64,000 nucleotides of DNA from Abelmoschus esculentus. Its lineage: Eukaryota; Streptophyta; Magnoliopsida; Malvales; Malvaceae. Within the stretch, counting starts at the first letter, position 1. Every line of letters starts with the position of its first letter. The DNA lies in contig JAUCBN010000021.1 in the NCBI GenBank assembly GCA_035048815.1, positions 4,991,501 to 5,055,500 of the forward strand. The letters run 5' to 3'. Positions 23,940 to 33,876 of this stretch are shown piece after piece. The notes under the pieces are model-generated. The model made no database searches and was not told the origin of the DNA. It saw nothing but the letters and a program-made list of their open reading frames with translations. The position numbers were made by a program, and so were the translations under genes.

Positions 23940-24149
23940 TTTTTTTTATACAAACTCACTTTTCGCTGAGTACGTACAAGTTTAAACTTCACTTTTAATT
24001 AAACACAAATTTATTTTATATAAACCGAAAAATAATATTTTTATATAATCTTTGATGAAGGACATTTTTCTAGGTAATTTCAGAAAAAAAGTATTCATAT
24101 AATTTTACGCATTATATATTTCTAGAAAACCTGATCTATATTACTAGAT
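23862..24149 (-). repeat. Inverted repeat arm S'
   Basis: Reverse complement of 22780-23059. Together with the direct repeats the order is R-S-R-S'. Confidence 0.9.
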
Positions 24150-24338
24150 TTAAAAAAACCTTAGGGTAAACTACACAGATAGTTATCATATTATAGGGTT
24201 AGTATCGATCTGACCATAATACTTTTAAAAAAAATTAAATACACCGGTAAACTATTAATTTGGTATTAAAATAGCCACCGACCTTTAAAACCAAACGGAC
24301 TAATGACGTGAAGAAAATTAAACATTTCAAGTTTACAA

Positions 24339-24405
24339 TTGGAAGGAATCGAACCAAACCCCTCCAACATGATTGAGCATTGCTCAAGCCACTAAACCAA
24401 GCTAA
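24339..24405 (-). repeat. tRNA-like module, left arm
   Basis: On the minus strand an A-box-like TAGCTTGGTTTAGTGG (24404-24389) is followed by a perfect B box GGTTCGATTCC (24355-24345). Spacing is about right for an internal RNA polymerase III promoter. No full cloverleaf was checked. Confidence 0.5.
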
Positions 24406-25011
24406 ATTATGTTATACATAGCCCTATAACAAATATATATGGAATAATGTTTTCTATATATTTGGATTTAAAATATTTTAATTTTAAATATTTGAATAAA
24501 ATTCAAATAAAATATTCAAATAATAAATATACAAATAAAAATATTTATATAATAAATATTCAAATAAAAATATTCTAATACTTATGATTTTTATTCGTAT
24601 ATTCTAATACTTATGATTTTTATTCGAATAATTTTTATTTAAAAATACGAATAAAAATCATAAGTTTTCGAATATTTTTATTTGAATATACGAATTTTTT
24701 ATTTTAATATTTAAAATTCAAATATTTTTAAATCCAAATATTCAAATTTTTATAATTTTATTCGAATATTTACTATACAAATATTTTATTCATATATTTA
24801 TTATTTAAATATACAAATTTTTATCGAATATTTAAAATTTAAATATTTTATTCGAATATTTTTAAATCCAAATATATAGAAAATATTTTTAATTAATATT
24901 TTAATTAAATTAAAAAATAAATATAATATTATATGTGGAATTAATATAATACATATAGAAAATTGTATTCAATATATATAGGTTATGGAAACTTAAATCA
25001 CAACAATCACA

Positions 25012-25068
25012 TTGGTTCATTGGTTTAGGTGTTCTCTGTTCAATCTTAAGGTCATGGGTTCAACATCA
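25012..25068 (+). repeat. tRNA-like module, right arm
   Basis: The plus strand reads TTGGTTCATTGGTTTAGG, then GGGTTCAACATC as a degenerate B box. It sits at the mirror position of the left-arm module and is more decayed. Confidence 0.4.
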
Positions 25069-25424
25069 ATTGAAAGCATATTGGGGTTTTACTTTTCTTC
25101 CTTTAATCTGGTGGTGACACCTAATTAAATAATAATTTTATTTTATTATAATAAAATTGAGATTAAATTAAAAAAAATGTTTGAATAACAGGGAGTAAAT
25201 GTGTAATTATTCCATTTTAATTTTAATGGCCACGTCATCAATTCATTTTGTTTTAACGGTCAGTGGCTATTTTAATATCAAATTAATAGTTTATTGATGT
25301 ATTTGATTCTTTTTAAAATATTGTTGTCAGATCGATACTAACCCTATAATATGATGACTATCTGTGTAATTTATCCAAAAACTTAACACGTTTGGCATAG
25401 CGATGTGTGTCGTAGAGACTAGGA

Positions 25425-25990
25425 GTGTAAACGAGCTTAGTCAAGTTCGAGTAGTGTTAAGTTCGGTTTGATTCGTTAAGATTTCGAGTAGATTTCGAAC
25501 TTGAATAATTTTAAACAAGTCTAAAATATCAAAGCTCGACTCGTTAAGAACTCGAGTCGAGTTTGAGCTTTTTTCGAGCGTAATCGAGTCAAGTATTGAC
25601 CGTTCTTTGATCATTTTAGACTCGAGTAACTCTTATCTCTCACGTTTTATTTAAAGCATAATGGAGAAAAACTTTGATACACAAGTTGTGTAAACTCAAA
25701 CTTGTTAATTTTAGGTTTTAGTATCTTAATTTAGGGTTTAAGACTTATATTTAAGATTTAGATTTTAGGGTTTTAAGTTTAGAAATTTAGATTTTAAATT
25801 ATAAAAATAAAAATAATATATTTATGTTTTTGAATAGCTTGCGAGCTTTTCGAATCGAATATCATGTAGTTTGGTTCAGCTCGTTAAGAATTTAATCTGA
25901 ATTCGAGCTTGAGCTGAGTTCAATCAAATTAAATTTTAATCGAATTTTGACTGAATCGAACGTAAATAACTTACGATCTATCTCGTCTCA
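25425..25990. mobile_element. Probable hAT-like MITE
   Basis: The left end AGGAGTGTAAACGAGCTTAG and the right end near CTCATTTACCGTTAACG are roughly inverted. The interior has repeated TCGAGT/GAGCTCG-like motifs in opposite orientation in the two halves. GAGAC occurs on both flanks. Ends are approximate. Confidence 0.45.
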
Positions 25991-26529
25991 TTTACCGTTA
26001 ACGGAGACCGCCTCCCTTGTGTGAGGTATAATAAAGCAAAGAGCACAAAAAGGGGAAAGAAAGAGGAGTGAGCCATAATTATTGATGCAACTGTACAGAG
26101 TAATTAAAGTTTCTTATTTTTTAATAAAAAAAATCATAGCCTTGGGATCAAACCATGGAAGAAAGAGGAGTGATATGAAAATTCAAAAGTTACCAAAACT
26201 GTAAAACAAAATGTGAAACAGTAAAATTTCAGTCAAGACCCAGTGAAAGAGGAGAGTCCAGCAAACACCTGCATGATTATGGTGAAATTGTTTTACCTCA
26301 TAAGATTAGTATAATAATGAATTTAGTCCTTTAACATGGGAAATCTTAGATTTTAGTCTCCACTTTAGTTGGGTATAATTATATCAATGTTCATATTGAT
26401 TACAGTATTTAATTTCAACCGCTAAAATGACGTAAACATTTTTTTTACAATTATTAGGTCAGACAATGGATACTCAAGAAAATCCATTCAACCGCTAAAA
26501 ATAATTTTATGTCAATTTAATGCTTAAGA
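25991..26529. other. Intergenic DNA, no gene recognised
   Basis: Less AT-rich in 26000-26300, with purine-rich AAAGAGGAGTGA repeats. No frame or transposon end that I can support. Confidence 0.4.
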
Positions 26530-27095
26530 TTTATTTTAGAATTAATTACACCATGTGTCCCCAAACTACAACCATCGTTCTAAATTGATTTCCGAACTTT
26601 TGAATGTTCGAATTTCATCCTAAAATAATGAACATCATTCAGAATTAGTCCCCAAAAGTTTTTGAATGTTCCAATTTCACCCCTAAATTTATTAATATAT
26701 GCAACATTATTTATCATTTATGTTACAGTAGCTTCTTTATTAATATAATAAGATTTTGATTGAGCCAAAAAAAGTAATGTACATAAACGTTTATATGAAA
26801 AATAATAATTTTATTAACAATTGGTGTATTTAGAATATATTGATAGTTTGAGGATAAAATTAAAATGGTAAAAAAATTGGAGACCAATTTAGAATTAACT
26901 TATAATTTGGAGATAATATTAAGATATTAAAAAATTTAGTGAGTAATATAAAATGAGAGTCATAATTTGATGATGAAATTAAAATATTCAAAAATTTAAA
27001 AATCAATTTAGAATGAGACTTATAATTTAAGGTTCAAGGTTAACGATTATAGTTAAAGTTTAAAGAATTAGGTGTATAATATTTTTAGAGTGTAG
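26530..27095. mobile_element. Palindromic MITE-like element
   Basis: TTTAGAATTAATTACACC at left and the inverse of CTAAAAATATTATACACC at right define the ends. Blocks such as TTCTAAATTGATTTCCGAAC recur inverted in the right half (AATCAATTTAGAATGAG). No clear target duplication. Confidence 0.5.
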
Positions 27096-27790
27096 GGTTT
27101 AAAGTTTAAGATATAAATTTAAGGTTAAAGTTCATAATTTAAATTTTTAAAATTTTTAAATAGATAATGTAGAAGGTAGAATGATTAAGGAGTAAGTGGT
27201 TTTTATTTATAGAAAACGAACATAGTATAAAATATATATTATTTATAAAAATAAAATCTAAATAAATTAAAATTTAAGATCTAAATTATTAATTCTTCAC
27301 ATATTTTTAATACTGATACATAAAATAGCGCAGAGTTACCCTGAAGCGACTATGTAACTTGGTTCCTGAAGGTCACTATATTAGCATTTAGGTAAAAGAA
27401 ATCCTACCAACAAAAGTCAGTTGTACGATGATAAAATACTTTACATTTCTAAAAAAAATTAAGATCAAACTTTTAAAAATAATATTTTTAAAAGAGACAA
27501 TCAAATCTAATATAAACCATAAAATAAAAATAAATAAAATAAATTAAAAAGGATCAAACTTTTAAAGAATATTATTAAAAGAGACAATCAAATTGAATAT
27601 AAGCCGTAAAATATACATAAATAAAAAAAATTAATAAAGATCAAAGTGATCGTAAGGTAATCAATCCTCTTGTAGTCTTAATAAAACGTTTAAAACTTTT
27701 ATCGTAAATATTTTTAAAAAATATAAAGAAAACTATACTACTATCTAATATTATGTCAATTTTTTTAAAAAAATTTAAACTCAACTCGAC
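27096..27790. other. AT-rich intergenic DNA
   Basis: Includes a weak telomere-like stretch (GTAGGGTTTAAAGTTTAAG near 27100) and a local direct repeat of AAAGAGACAATCAAAT (27492 and 27577). No gene. Confidence 0.4.
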
Positions 27791-27843
27791 TGATCTTGTA
27801 ACACCTGAAGTCAAAAAAAAAAAAAAAGGAAAGAAGAGTGTGG

Positions 27844-27913
27844 TTGTAGGGCTTTGAATCCACAACCTTTGGCCTATTTAACCTACAACCTAACCAACTA
27901 AGCTATGTAGCTC
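27844..27913 (-). repeat. tRNA-like module at the LTR edge
   Basis: On the minus strand TAGCTTAGTTGG (27905-27894) serves as an A-box-like block and GGATTCAAAGC (27861-27851) as a degenerate B box. It resembles the modules at 24339, 30709 and 55489. Confidence 0.4.
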
Positions 27914-28664
27914 TTAAGTTTTATTCTACAACCGCCTGCCTATAATTTAACCTTGTTTCGGATAATAATATTAATAATAATAGTTTCGAATAAAACTGTC
28001 GGTTCATGTTAGAACCATTTTAGATCTAAACAATCCATCTATTTGAAACATCTCAACCCCTCACCTGCCCCCGCCTCCGGCCGCCGCAAATCTTCCCCAC
28101 CGCCGCGCCGTGTCGTGCACCGCCACCACCGGAGTGTTCGCCGCCGTCCCCCGACCAAAACCCCTCCATCGACGCGCCCTTCCGTCGCTGCCGCCGCCGT
28201 GAATCAAGGATTAAAGTTTCGTCGAACCTAGGGTTTAAACCCTTCTGTTCCGTCGCCGATTCAGGCCGCCACCGGCGTTATCCCGGCGCGTTGCCACCGC
28301 CACCGTGACCACCGTGTCGAAGCGAGCAAACCGCCTCCAAACCCGCGTCCTTTCGCCGTCGATCAGCCCTTCGCCGACGACGTTTCGACTTTTGGTGAGT
28401 TGGGCGAGTTTAACCCCTTACTAATCCAATTTCTGATATTTTGGCCTGTTTTCGTGGGTTTTAGTTGAGATCTGGAAAAATCCGAGTTAAGAGGGCTGTT
28501 TCCGGCCGTTTTAGGCCGCGCGTGGGCCCCACGCGCCGTCACGGGCGATTTCCGGCCACTGTGGATGGCTGCCGGGAGCCGGCCGGTCTAAACCGGTCAA
28601 CTCGAGTCAAACCGAATCGGTCCAACCTGAACCGAACCGAACCGGTCCAACCAGACCTGACTCG

Positions 28665-28929
28665 TTGACTGACCCGTTGACCAGACCCAACCCGTTGACT
28701 GACCCGACCCGTTGACCAGAACCGACCCATTGACCCGATCCGTTGACCGACCCGACCCGTTGACCAGTGACATCAGCGTTGACTGCTGACGTGGCAGTTG
28801 ACGTGGCTGCTAACGTGACAACTGACGTCAGCGTTGACTGCTAACGTGGCAGCTGACGTGGCAGCTGACGTCAGCGTTGACCTTGCTGACGTCAGCGTTG
28901 ACCTTGCTGACGTCAGCGTTGACTTTGAC
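28665..28929 (+). promoter_or_regulatory. Array of W-box cores and TGACGTCA palindromes in the solo LTR
   Basis: In 265 bp I count 14 TTGAC cores on the plus strand (first at 28665, last at 28925) and four perfect TGACGTCA palindromes (28823, 28866, 28887, 28908). The last three are spaced 21 bp apart as a tandem unit. TTGAC is the core of W boxes read by WRKY factors; TGACG is the core read by TGA-type bZIP factors. Regulatory function is inferred from motif density only. Confidence 0.6.
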
Positions 28930-30705
28930 CAAAAGGTCAAAATTTTCAAAACCCCCTATTTTATGTTTTTCGACGTCCTGAGTTCATCCGTGAAGTCCGT
29001 TTTTCGAAATTCAATCCCGAAAGCCTCCAAATTGGACTTTAAAGTCTTGAGTCAAACTTTTCTTCTAAGTTAAGTTAAGTTCAGAGTTTTAATCTGGGTC
29101 TAATAGCGATACCTGTTTACTTGTAGGATCTCATAGTCCTCCCGATCGAGTACCGACCCAGCCTGGTTCCTCCCGGTTCGACCCGACTCGTGATCCGATC
29201 GTGACTCGTATGTATTCTCTCTCAAGTGAATAAATCCAGTATCTAGACTTCTGTATTGATATAAAACCTTATCGTGTACCTATAGGGTCCAGTACTGCTG
29301 CAGAGCGAGGCTCAGTCGCCCAGTAGACCACCTGTGTGCTTCTACTCTTTTAAGGTGTGTTCCCTTACGTGTTATATGTTTATATTATTGCTTTCCCGTT
29401 TTACAAACCAAGCATGTACACATGACTGTTTCCAGACTTTACCTAGACACATATGTTGAACTTGATCACATTCTGCTTTATTATATGCCTGATATATTAT
29501 ACATGACATGTCCTAATTTGGTATTACATGATATCTGGATAAATACTGTCACTGCCATCATTATACCTGTTATTACTGCATGCCTGTCACTTTAGGTTTG
29601 GGGATGATGAGTAGTGCCTGTTATTCAGTTCAGCCTTGATCCAGCTAGTAATTTCGTCCTGTTACGGTTCCTAGCTACGGTTAGGGTAATTCTGTCCTGA
29701 TATCGGTTCCCGTGCTACAGCCGGGGTAATTCCGTCCTGTTTACGGTACCTTCGCCCCTTTGGGCTTAGGTTAATGCCTGTACTAGATACTGTTCTGGGG
29801 AATCGTATCCTGGAGATCGGTTGGGGGTAGTATATCATGCCATGCATTTCATGCATTGTTATTCTGATATCATTATATATTGTTTTAACTGTGATATTTA
29901 TGCACTGCTGGAACACACTGGGCTCCATAGCTCATACTTGTTTTCCTCCCCCTTTCAGATATCCGTAGATAGGCAACCCGGACTTGGCACTCGGAGGATC
30001 TACACCTCCCAGATTATCTTTTGATGTAACGCTTATATTCTCCGTGTTTTTAGTTATGGTGACATGTGCCTTTATTTTGCAATTGATATGCCTATATTTT
30101 GTTACTGATTGGTTTTAACTTATCCTGTTTTATTAACGTGTCATGGGATGTTTCATGAACAACGTTTTAAGCATACTTTACTTTGAGATTGACGAGCTTT
30201 TATGATCACTTGGATTTATAGTCGAAACTATGAATGTGATAGAATTGTCATCTTTACAGGATATCTTGATTTTGGTTAGACTTGTATCTATTTTATGTTC
30301 GTTGAAAAAAAAATGTAACCACTTTAGGTCGGACTTTCCGCATAGGCCGGTCTAGGGGGTTACAGATCTCATCTTTTAAAAAAATTAATTATTTTGTTTA
30401 AAAAATAGGGTAAACTACACGGACAATCATCATATTATGGGGTTGGTATCGATTTGATCACAATGCTTTAAAAAGAATCAAATACACCGCTAAACTATTA
30501 ATTTGGTATTAAAATAGCCATCTGCCGTTAAAGGAGTAACGAACTGCTGACGTGACAGTTAAATATAAAATAGAATAATTATGCATTTAGTCTTGTTATT
30601 CATACATTTTTATAATTTAGTCATAATTTTATTATAATAAAATAATATAGTTGTCACCACCACCTGATCAAAAGAGAAAAGAAATAATCATAAACATGTT
30701 TCTAA

Positions 30706-30770
30706 AAGGGTTTGAACCTGAGTAAGAGAGTATAGAAATCAAATGACTTAACTGTTGAGCTAAGCATATT
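30706..30770 (-). repeat. tRNA-like module, left arm of copy 2
   Basis: On the minus strand TTAGCTCAACAGTTAAG (30763-30747) fits an A box, and GGTTCAAACC (30718-30709) fits a B box. It is at the same relative place as in copy 1. Confidence 0.5.
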
Positions 30771-31734
30771 TGACTAATGTGAAACAATATTATTTATATA
30801 TATATTTATTTCTAATATTTATTCTTTTATATTTAATTGTTTTTAATTTAATTAAAAATAATAATTAAATTAATTAAAAGATTCAAATTAATAAACATTT
30901 ATTTATAAACTCTAAACCCAAAATCCTAAATCTTTAAATCTTAAATCCTAAAAATATTCGAATAAAATATTTAGCTTTTAAATATCTGAATAAAATTATT
31001 TTAATATTTACATAAAAATATTTATAGAATAAATATTCAAATAAAATAATAAATATTTTAATATTTTGATTTAAAAATTTTCGAATAAAATATTTAATTT
31101 TAAATATTCAAATAAAAAATTCTATATTCAAATAAAAATATCCAATAATAAATATAAGAATAAAAATATTTGTATAATAAATATTTGAATAAAAATTGAT
31201 ATATTCAAATAAAAATATTCGAATATTTATGATTTTTGAATATTTATTATACGAATATTTTTTATTTTTATTCAAATATTTATGATTTTTATTCGAATAT
31301 TTATTATACAAATATTTTTATTCGTATATTTATTATTCGAATATTTTTATTTGAATATACGGACTTTTTTTGAATATTTCAAATTCAAATATTTTATTCG
31401 AAAATTTAAAAATCAAAAAATTAAAATATTTATTATTTTATTCGAATATTCATTCTATGAATATTTTTTATTTGAATATCCAAATAATTTTATTCGGATA
31501 TTTAAAAGCTAAATATTTTATTTAAATATTTTAGGGTTTAAGTTTTAAGGACTTAAGATTTAGGATTTTGTGTTTAGAGTTTATAAATAAATTTTTATTA
31601 ATTTGAATCTTTTAATTTATTATATAGTAATTTAATTATTATTTTTAATTAAATTAAAAATAATAAAATATAAAGGAATAATTATTAGAAATAATAAATA
31701 TATATAAATAATAGTGTTTCAAATTAGTAAAATG

Positions 31735-31795
31735 TGTTAAGTTCAATGGTTAAGCCATTTGAATTTCATTTTTTTTACATGGGTTCAAACCTTTT
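31735..31795 (+). repeat. tRNA-like module, right arm of copy 2
   Basis: The plus strand reads TTAAGTTCAATGGTTAAG (31738-31755), then GGTTCAAACC (31782-31791). Mirror image of the left-arm module. Confidence 0.5.
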
Positions 31796-32324
31796 TAGAA
31801 GCATGTTTGGTACTATTTTTTTCCTTTGATCAAGTGGTGACACGTGTCACCATCTAATTAAATAATGATATTATTTTATTATAATAAAATTATGACTAAA
31901 TTATAAAAATTATGAATAACATGGACTATATGTATAATTATTTCATTTTATATTTAACTGCCACGTCAGTAGTCCGTTACTCCTTTAATGGCAAATGACT
32001 ATTTTAATATTAAATTAATAGTTTATCGATGTATTTGATTCTTTTTAGAACATTGTGGTCAGATCGATACTAACCCCATAATATGATGATTATCTGTGTA
32101 CCCTAAAAAATATTCGATTAAGTCAAGTCATCGATTAAATTGAATAAATTATTTACTTCTGAGTTCCTCCGAGTTAGTTATGGATCTACAGGTAGTGGGA
32201 TTCGTGGGTCAAAACTGAAATGCTGTAGCTGGATCACTATTTAAACGTGTTAGCACAAGACCGAAAGCAAGCATATACAATCATTATTTCACAAGCTCAA
32301 TCATATATACATGGTGAGAAATCA

Positions 32325-32830
32325 TTTATTTCTTTTTCATATTTCCTTCTATATTTTTATTTTAATTTAAAAGTTTAAGATTTGATGTTTAGGGTTTAAG
32401 GTTGAGGTTATAATTAGGGTTTAGAGATTAAGAATAGGGTTTATTTTTAGAGCGTAGAGTTTAAGGTTTAAGATAAAAATAAGAGTTAGGCTTGAAAATC
32501 CAATTTTTTAAAAAAATTTCAAAAGTGGCATAGAAGGATGCACTATAAAGAGACAAATATTTTTACTTATAAATGGGTGAAAATCATCTACATCTTTTTT
32601 ATACATTCATTTCAAATTAAAAGGTTTAGAGTTTAAAATTTAAGGTTAAGGTTGTAGTTATGATTTAGGGAATTAGAGGTAGAGTATATTTTTTAAGGTT
32701 TAGGGTTTAAGATATAAAAAATAATGGTTAAAGTTAAAAATTCAACTTTTTAGAAATTTTTCAAAGAATGTATAAAAAAAGATACGTTATAAAGAGGTAG
32801 ATAACTTTTACCTATACATACACAAATGAT
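32325..32830 (-). repeat. Two telomere-like dispersed repeats in tandem
   Basis: Copies at about 32325-32560 and 32566-32830 carry degenerate TTTAGGGTTTAAGG tracts bounded by the same non-telomeric flanks (CATTTCAAATTAAAAGGTTT on one side, AATTTTTCAAA and ATGTATAAAAAAAGA on the other). The same module occurs at 37858, 38812, 47770, 48690 and 49640. Confidence 0.65.
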
Positions 32831-33338
32831 TACTTTACCATCTATATACTTCATAACTCAGATTTATAATTTATTTTTTCTCTTTTATACCGAACTTTAC
32901 TTTAAAGTACAACTAACGTTAAGAGATCTACTAATTCATTTAATGATAAAAATATTTATATTATATTATTTTATTTTATATTTGTTTAAATTTTAATATT
33001 TTTAGGTTTGAATTAAGCATCAATGCTTGCAAATTTTAATAATATTTTAGGTTAATGTAAGTGTTGAAATTTTGTTTACGAAAATATCAATACTTGTTGT
33101 AAGATTATTAGTTTAAAATATTATAAAAATATATAATTTAAATTAATAAATAATATTTTATATTTTATATTTTTTAATATTTCGATCGATGTTATACGGT
33201 AAAAAGTAACCATATAAAGAAGTAATTGATATTTGTAGATTATCTTGAAATTAGAATCCTTGCTCTTTCTGTACATCCATGCCTAATTGTCCGTGTTGTT
33301 GTGATTCATATTTTTTAGTGTCCTGATGTTTAGGGCCG

Positions 33339-33876
33339 AGCAAAATTTAACTCGACTTAAAAAATTGAATAATTCATTTTGATTTGAGGTGAAAATACTC
33401 GAATTGTTTTGTCTCGACTTGAAATTTTATAAACTCGACTTGAAAAAATTTCAAATAAAGTTTAAGTTCTAAAATAGAAATTTAAATAACTCGAATAACT
33501 CAAAATTTTTAGTAATTAAAGGATTTATTTTTAAGTTCGAGATGAGTCTCTCAATTTTTTATGATATATATATATATATATAAATTGATATATTAAAATA
33601 TGAAAAAATATTGTCACATATGAAGAGAGATATAAATATATATCTTGTATGATTAGACAAAGTCATTTAAATTAAAATTAAATAATACTATAACATGATA
33701 AATAATTAAAATTAAATTTTTATAAGAACTCGAAAACTCGACTAGAATTTTTTAAACTCAACTTGAATCGAATCGAAAAAATTTTAAATAAAATTTAAAT
33801 GATAAAATATGATTCGTAAACTCGAATAACTCAAAATTTTTTAATTCGACTCTACTATCAAATACTCACCCATGTT
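33339..33876. mobile_element. Probable hAT-like MITE rich in CTCGA motifs
   Basis: The left end GGCCGAGCAAAATTTAACTC and the right end CAAATACTCACCC (inverted GGGTGAGTATTTG) are related. Flanks ATGTTTAG and ATGTTAAT match at 6 of 8. The interior alternates CTCGACTTGAA and TCGAATAACTC in mirrored order. A matching end (GGTGAGTATTCGATCAAGTC) occurs at 54829. Confidence 0.5.

Larger units (their letters stand above)
24164..25376. mobile_element. Long palindromic Mutator-like element, copy 1 (1213 bp)
   Basis: Ends GGGTAAACTACACAGATAG and (inverted) GGATAAATTACACAGATAG. Flanks AAAACCTTA (24155-24163) and AAAAACTTA (25377-25385) match at 8 of 9, fitting Mutator-like insertion. Blocks from the left arm (GGTTAGTATCGATCTGACC, ACTATTAATTTGGTATTAAA) recur inverted in the right arm, so the element is one large foldback. 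The centre is TTCGAATATTTTTATT low-complexity. No transposase. Each arm carries a tRNA-like module. Confidence 0.78.
27797..30364. mobile_element. Solo LTR of a Ty3/gypsy-type element, 2568 bp
   Basis: Ends TGTAACACCTGAAG and GGGGGTTACA give the inverted termini TGTAAC/GTTACA. Perfect 5-bp duplications GATCT lie at 27792-27796 and 30365-30369, and no coding region is present, so this is a solo LTR formed by LTR-LTR recombination. The termini match those of the chromovirus at 10905, but the body differs, so it is another family. The middle (28050-28930) is GC-rich (CCGCCGCC, then CCGAACCGG and GTTGACC repeats); translated frames there are not genes. Confidence 0.85.
30408..32103. mobile_element. 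Long palindromic Mutator-like element, copy 2 (1696 bp)
   Basis: Ends GGGTAAACTACACGGAC and the inverse of TATCTGTGTACCC. Perfect 9-bp duplications TAAAAAATA lie at 30399-30407 and 32104-32112. The arms match those of copy 1 (GGTTGGTATCGATTTGATC, ACTATTAATTTGGTATTAAA, TGACGTGACAG/CTGCCACGTCAG) and mirror one another to the centre, which is TTCGAATATTTTTATT low-complexity. Short frames in the centre (31108-31512) are artefacts. No transposase. Confidence 0.85.

Noticed and set aside
21977..24149. CRISPR-like or tandem satellite array
   Set aside because: Only two long direct copies with inverted spacers, in a plant genome; not an array.
24339..24405. Functional tRNA gene
   Set aside because: A and B boxes are present, but a full cloverleaf and acceptor stem are not evident by eye, and mirror copies sit within a transposon.
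28043..28730. Pro/Arg-rich frames on both strands in GC-rich DNA
   Set aside because: They lie inside the solo LTR, overlap on opposite strands and reflect CCG and CCGAACC repeats.
31108..31512. Phe/Ile/Tyr-rich frames
   Set aside because: Translations of the TTCGAATATT centre of the palindromic element.
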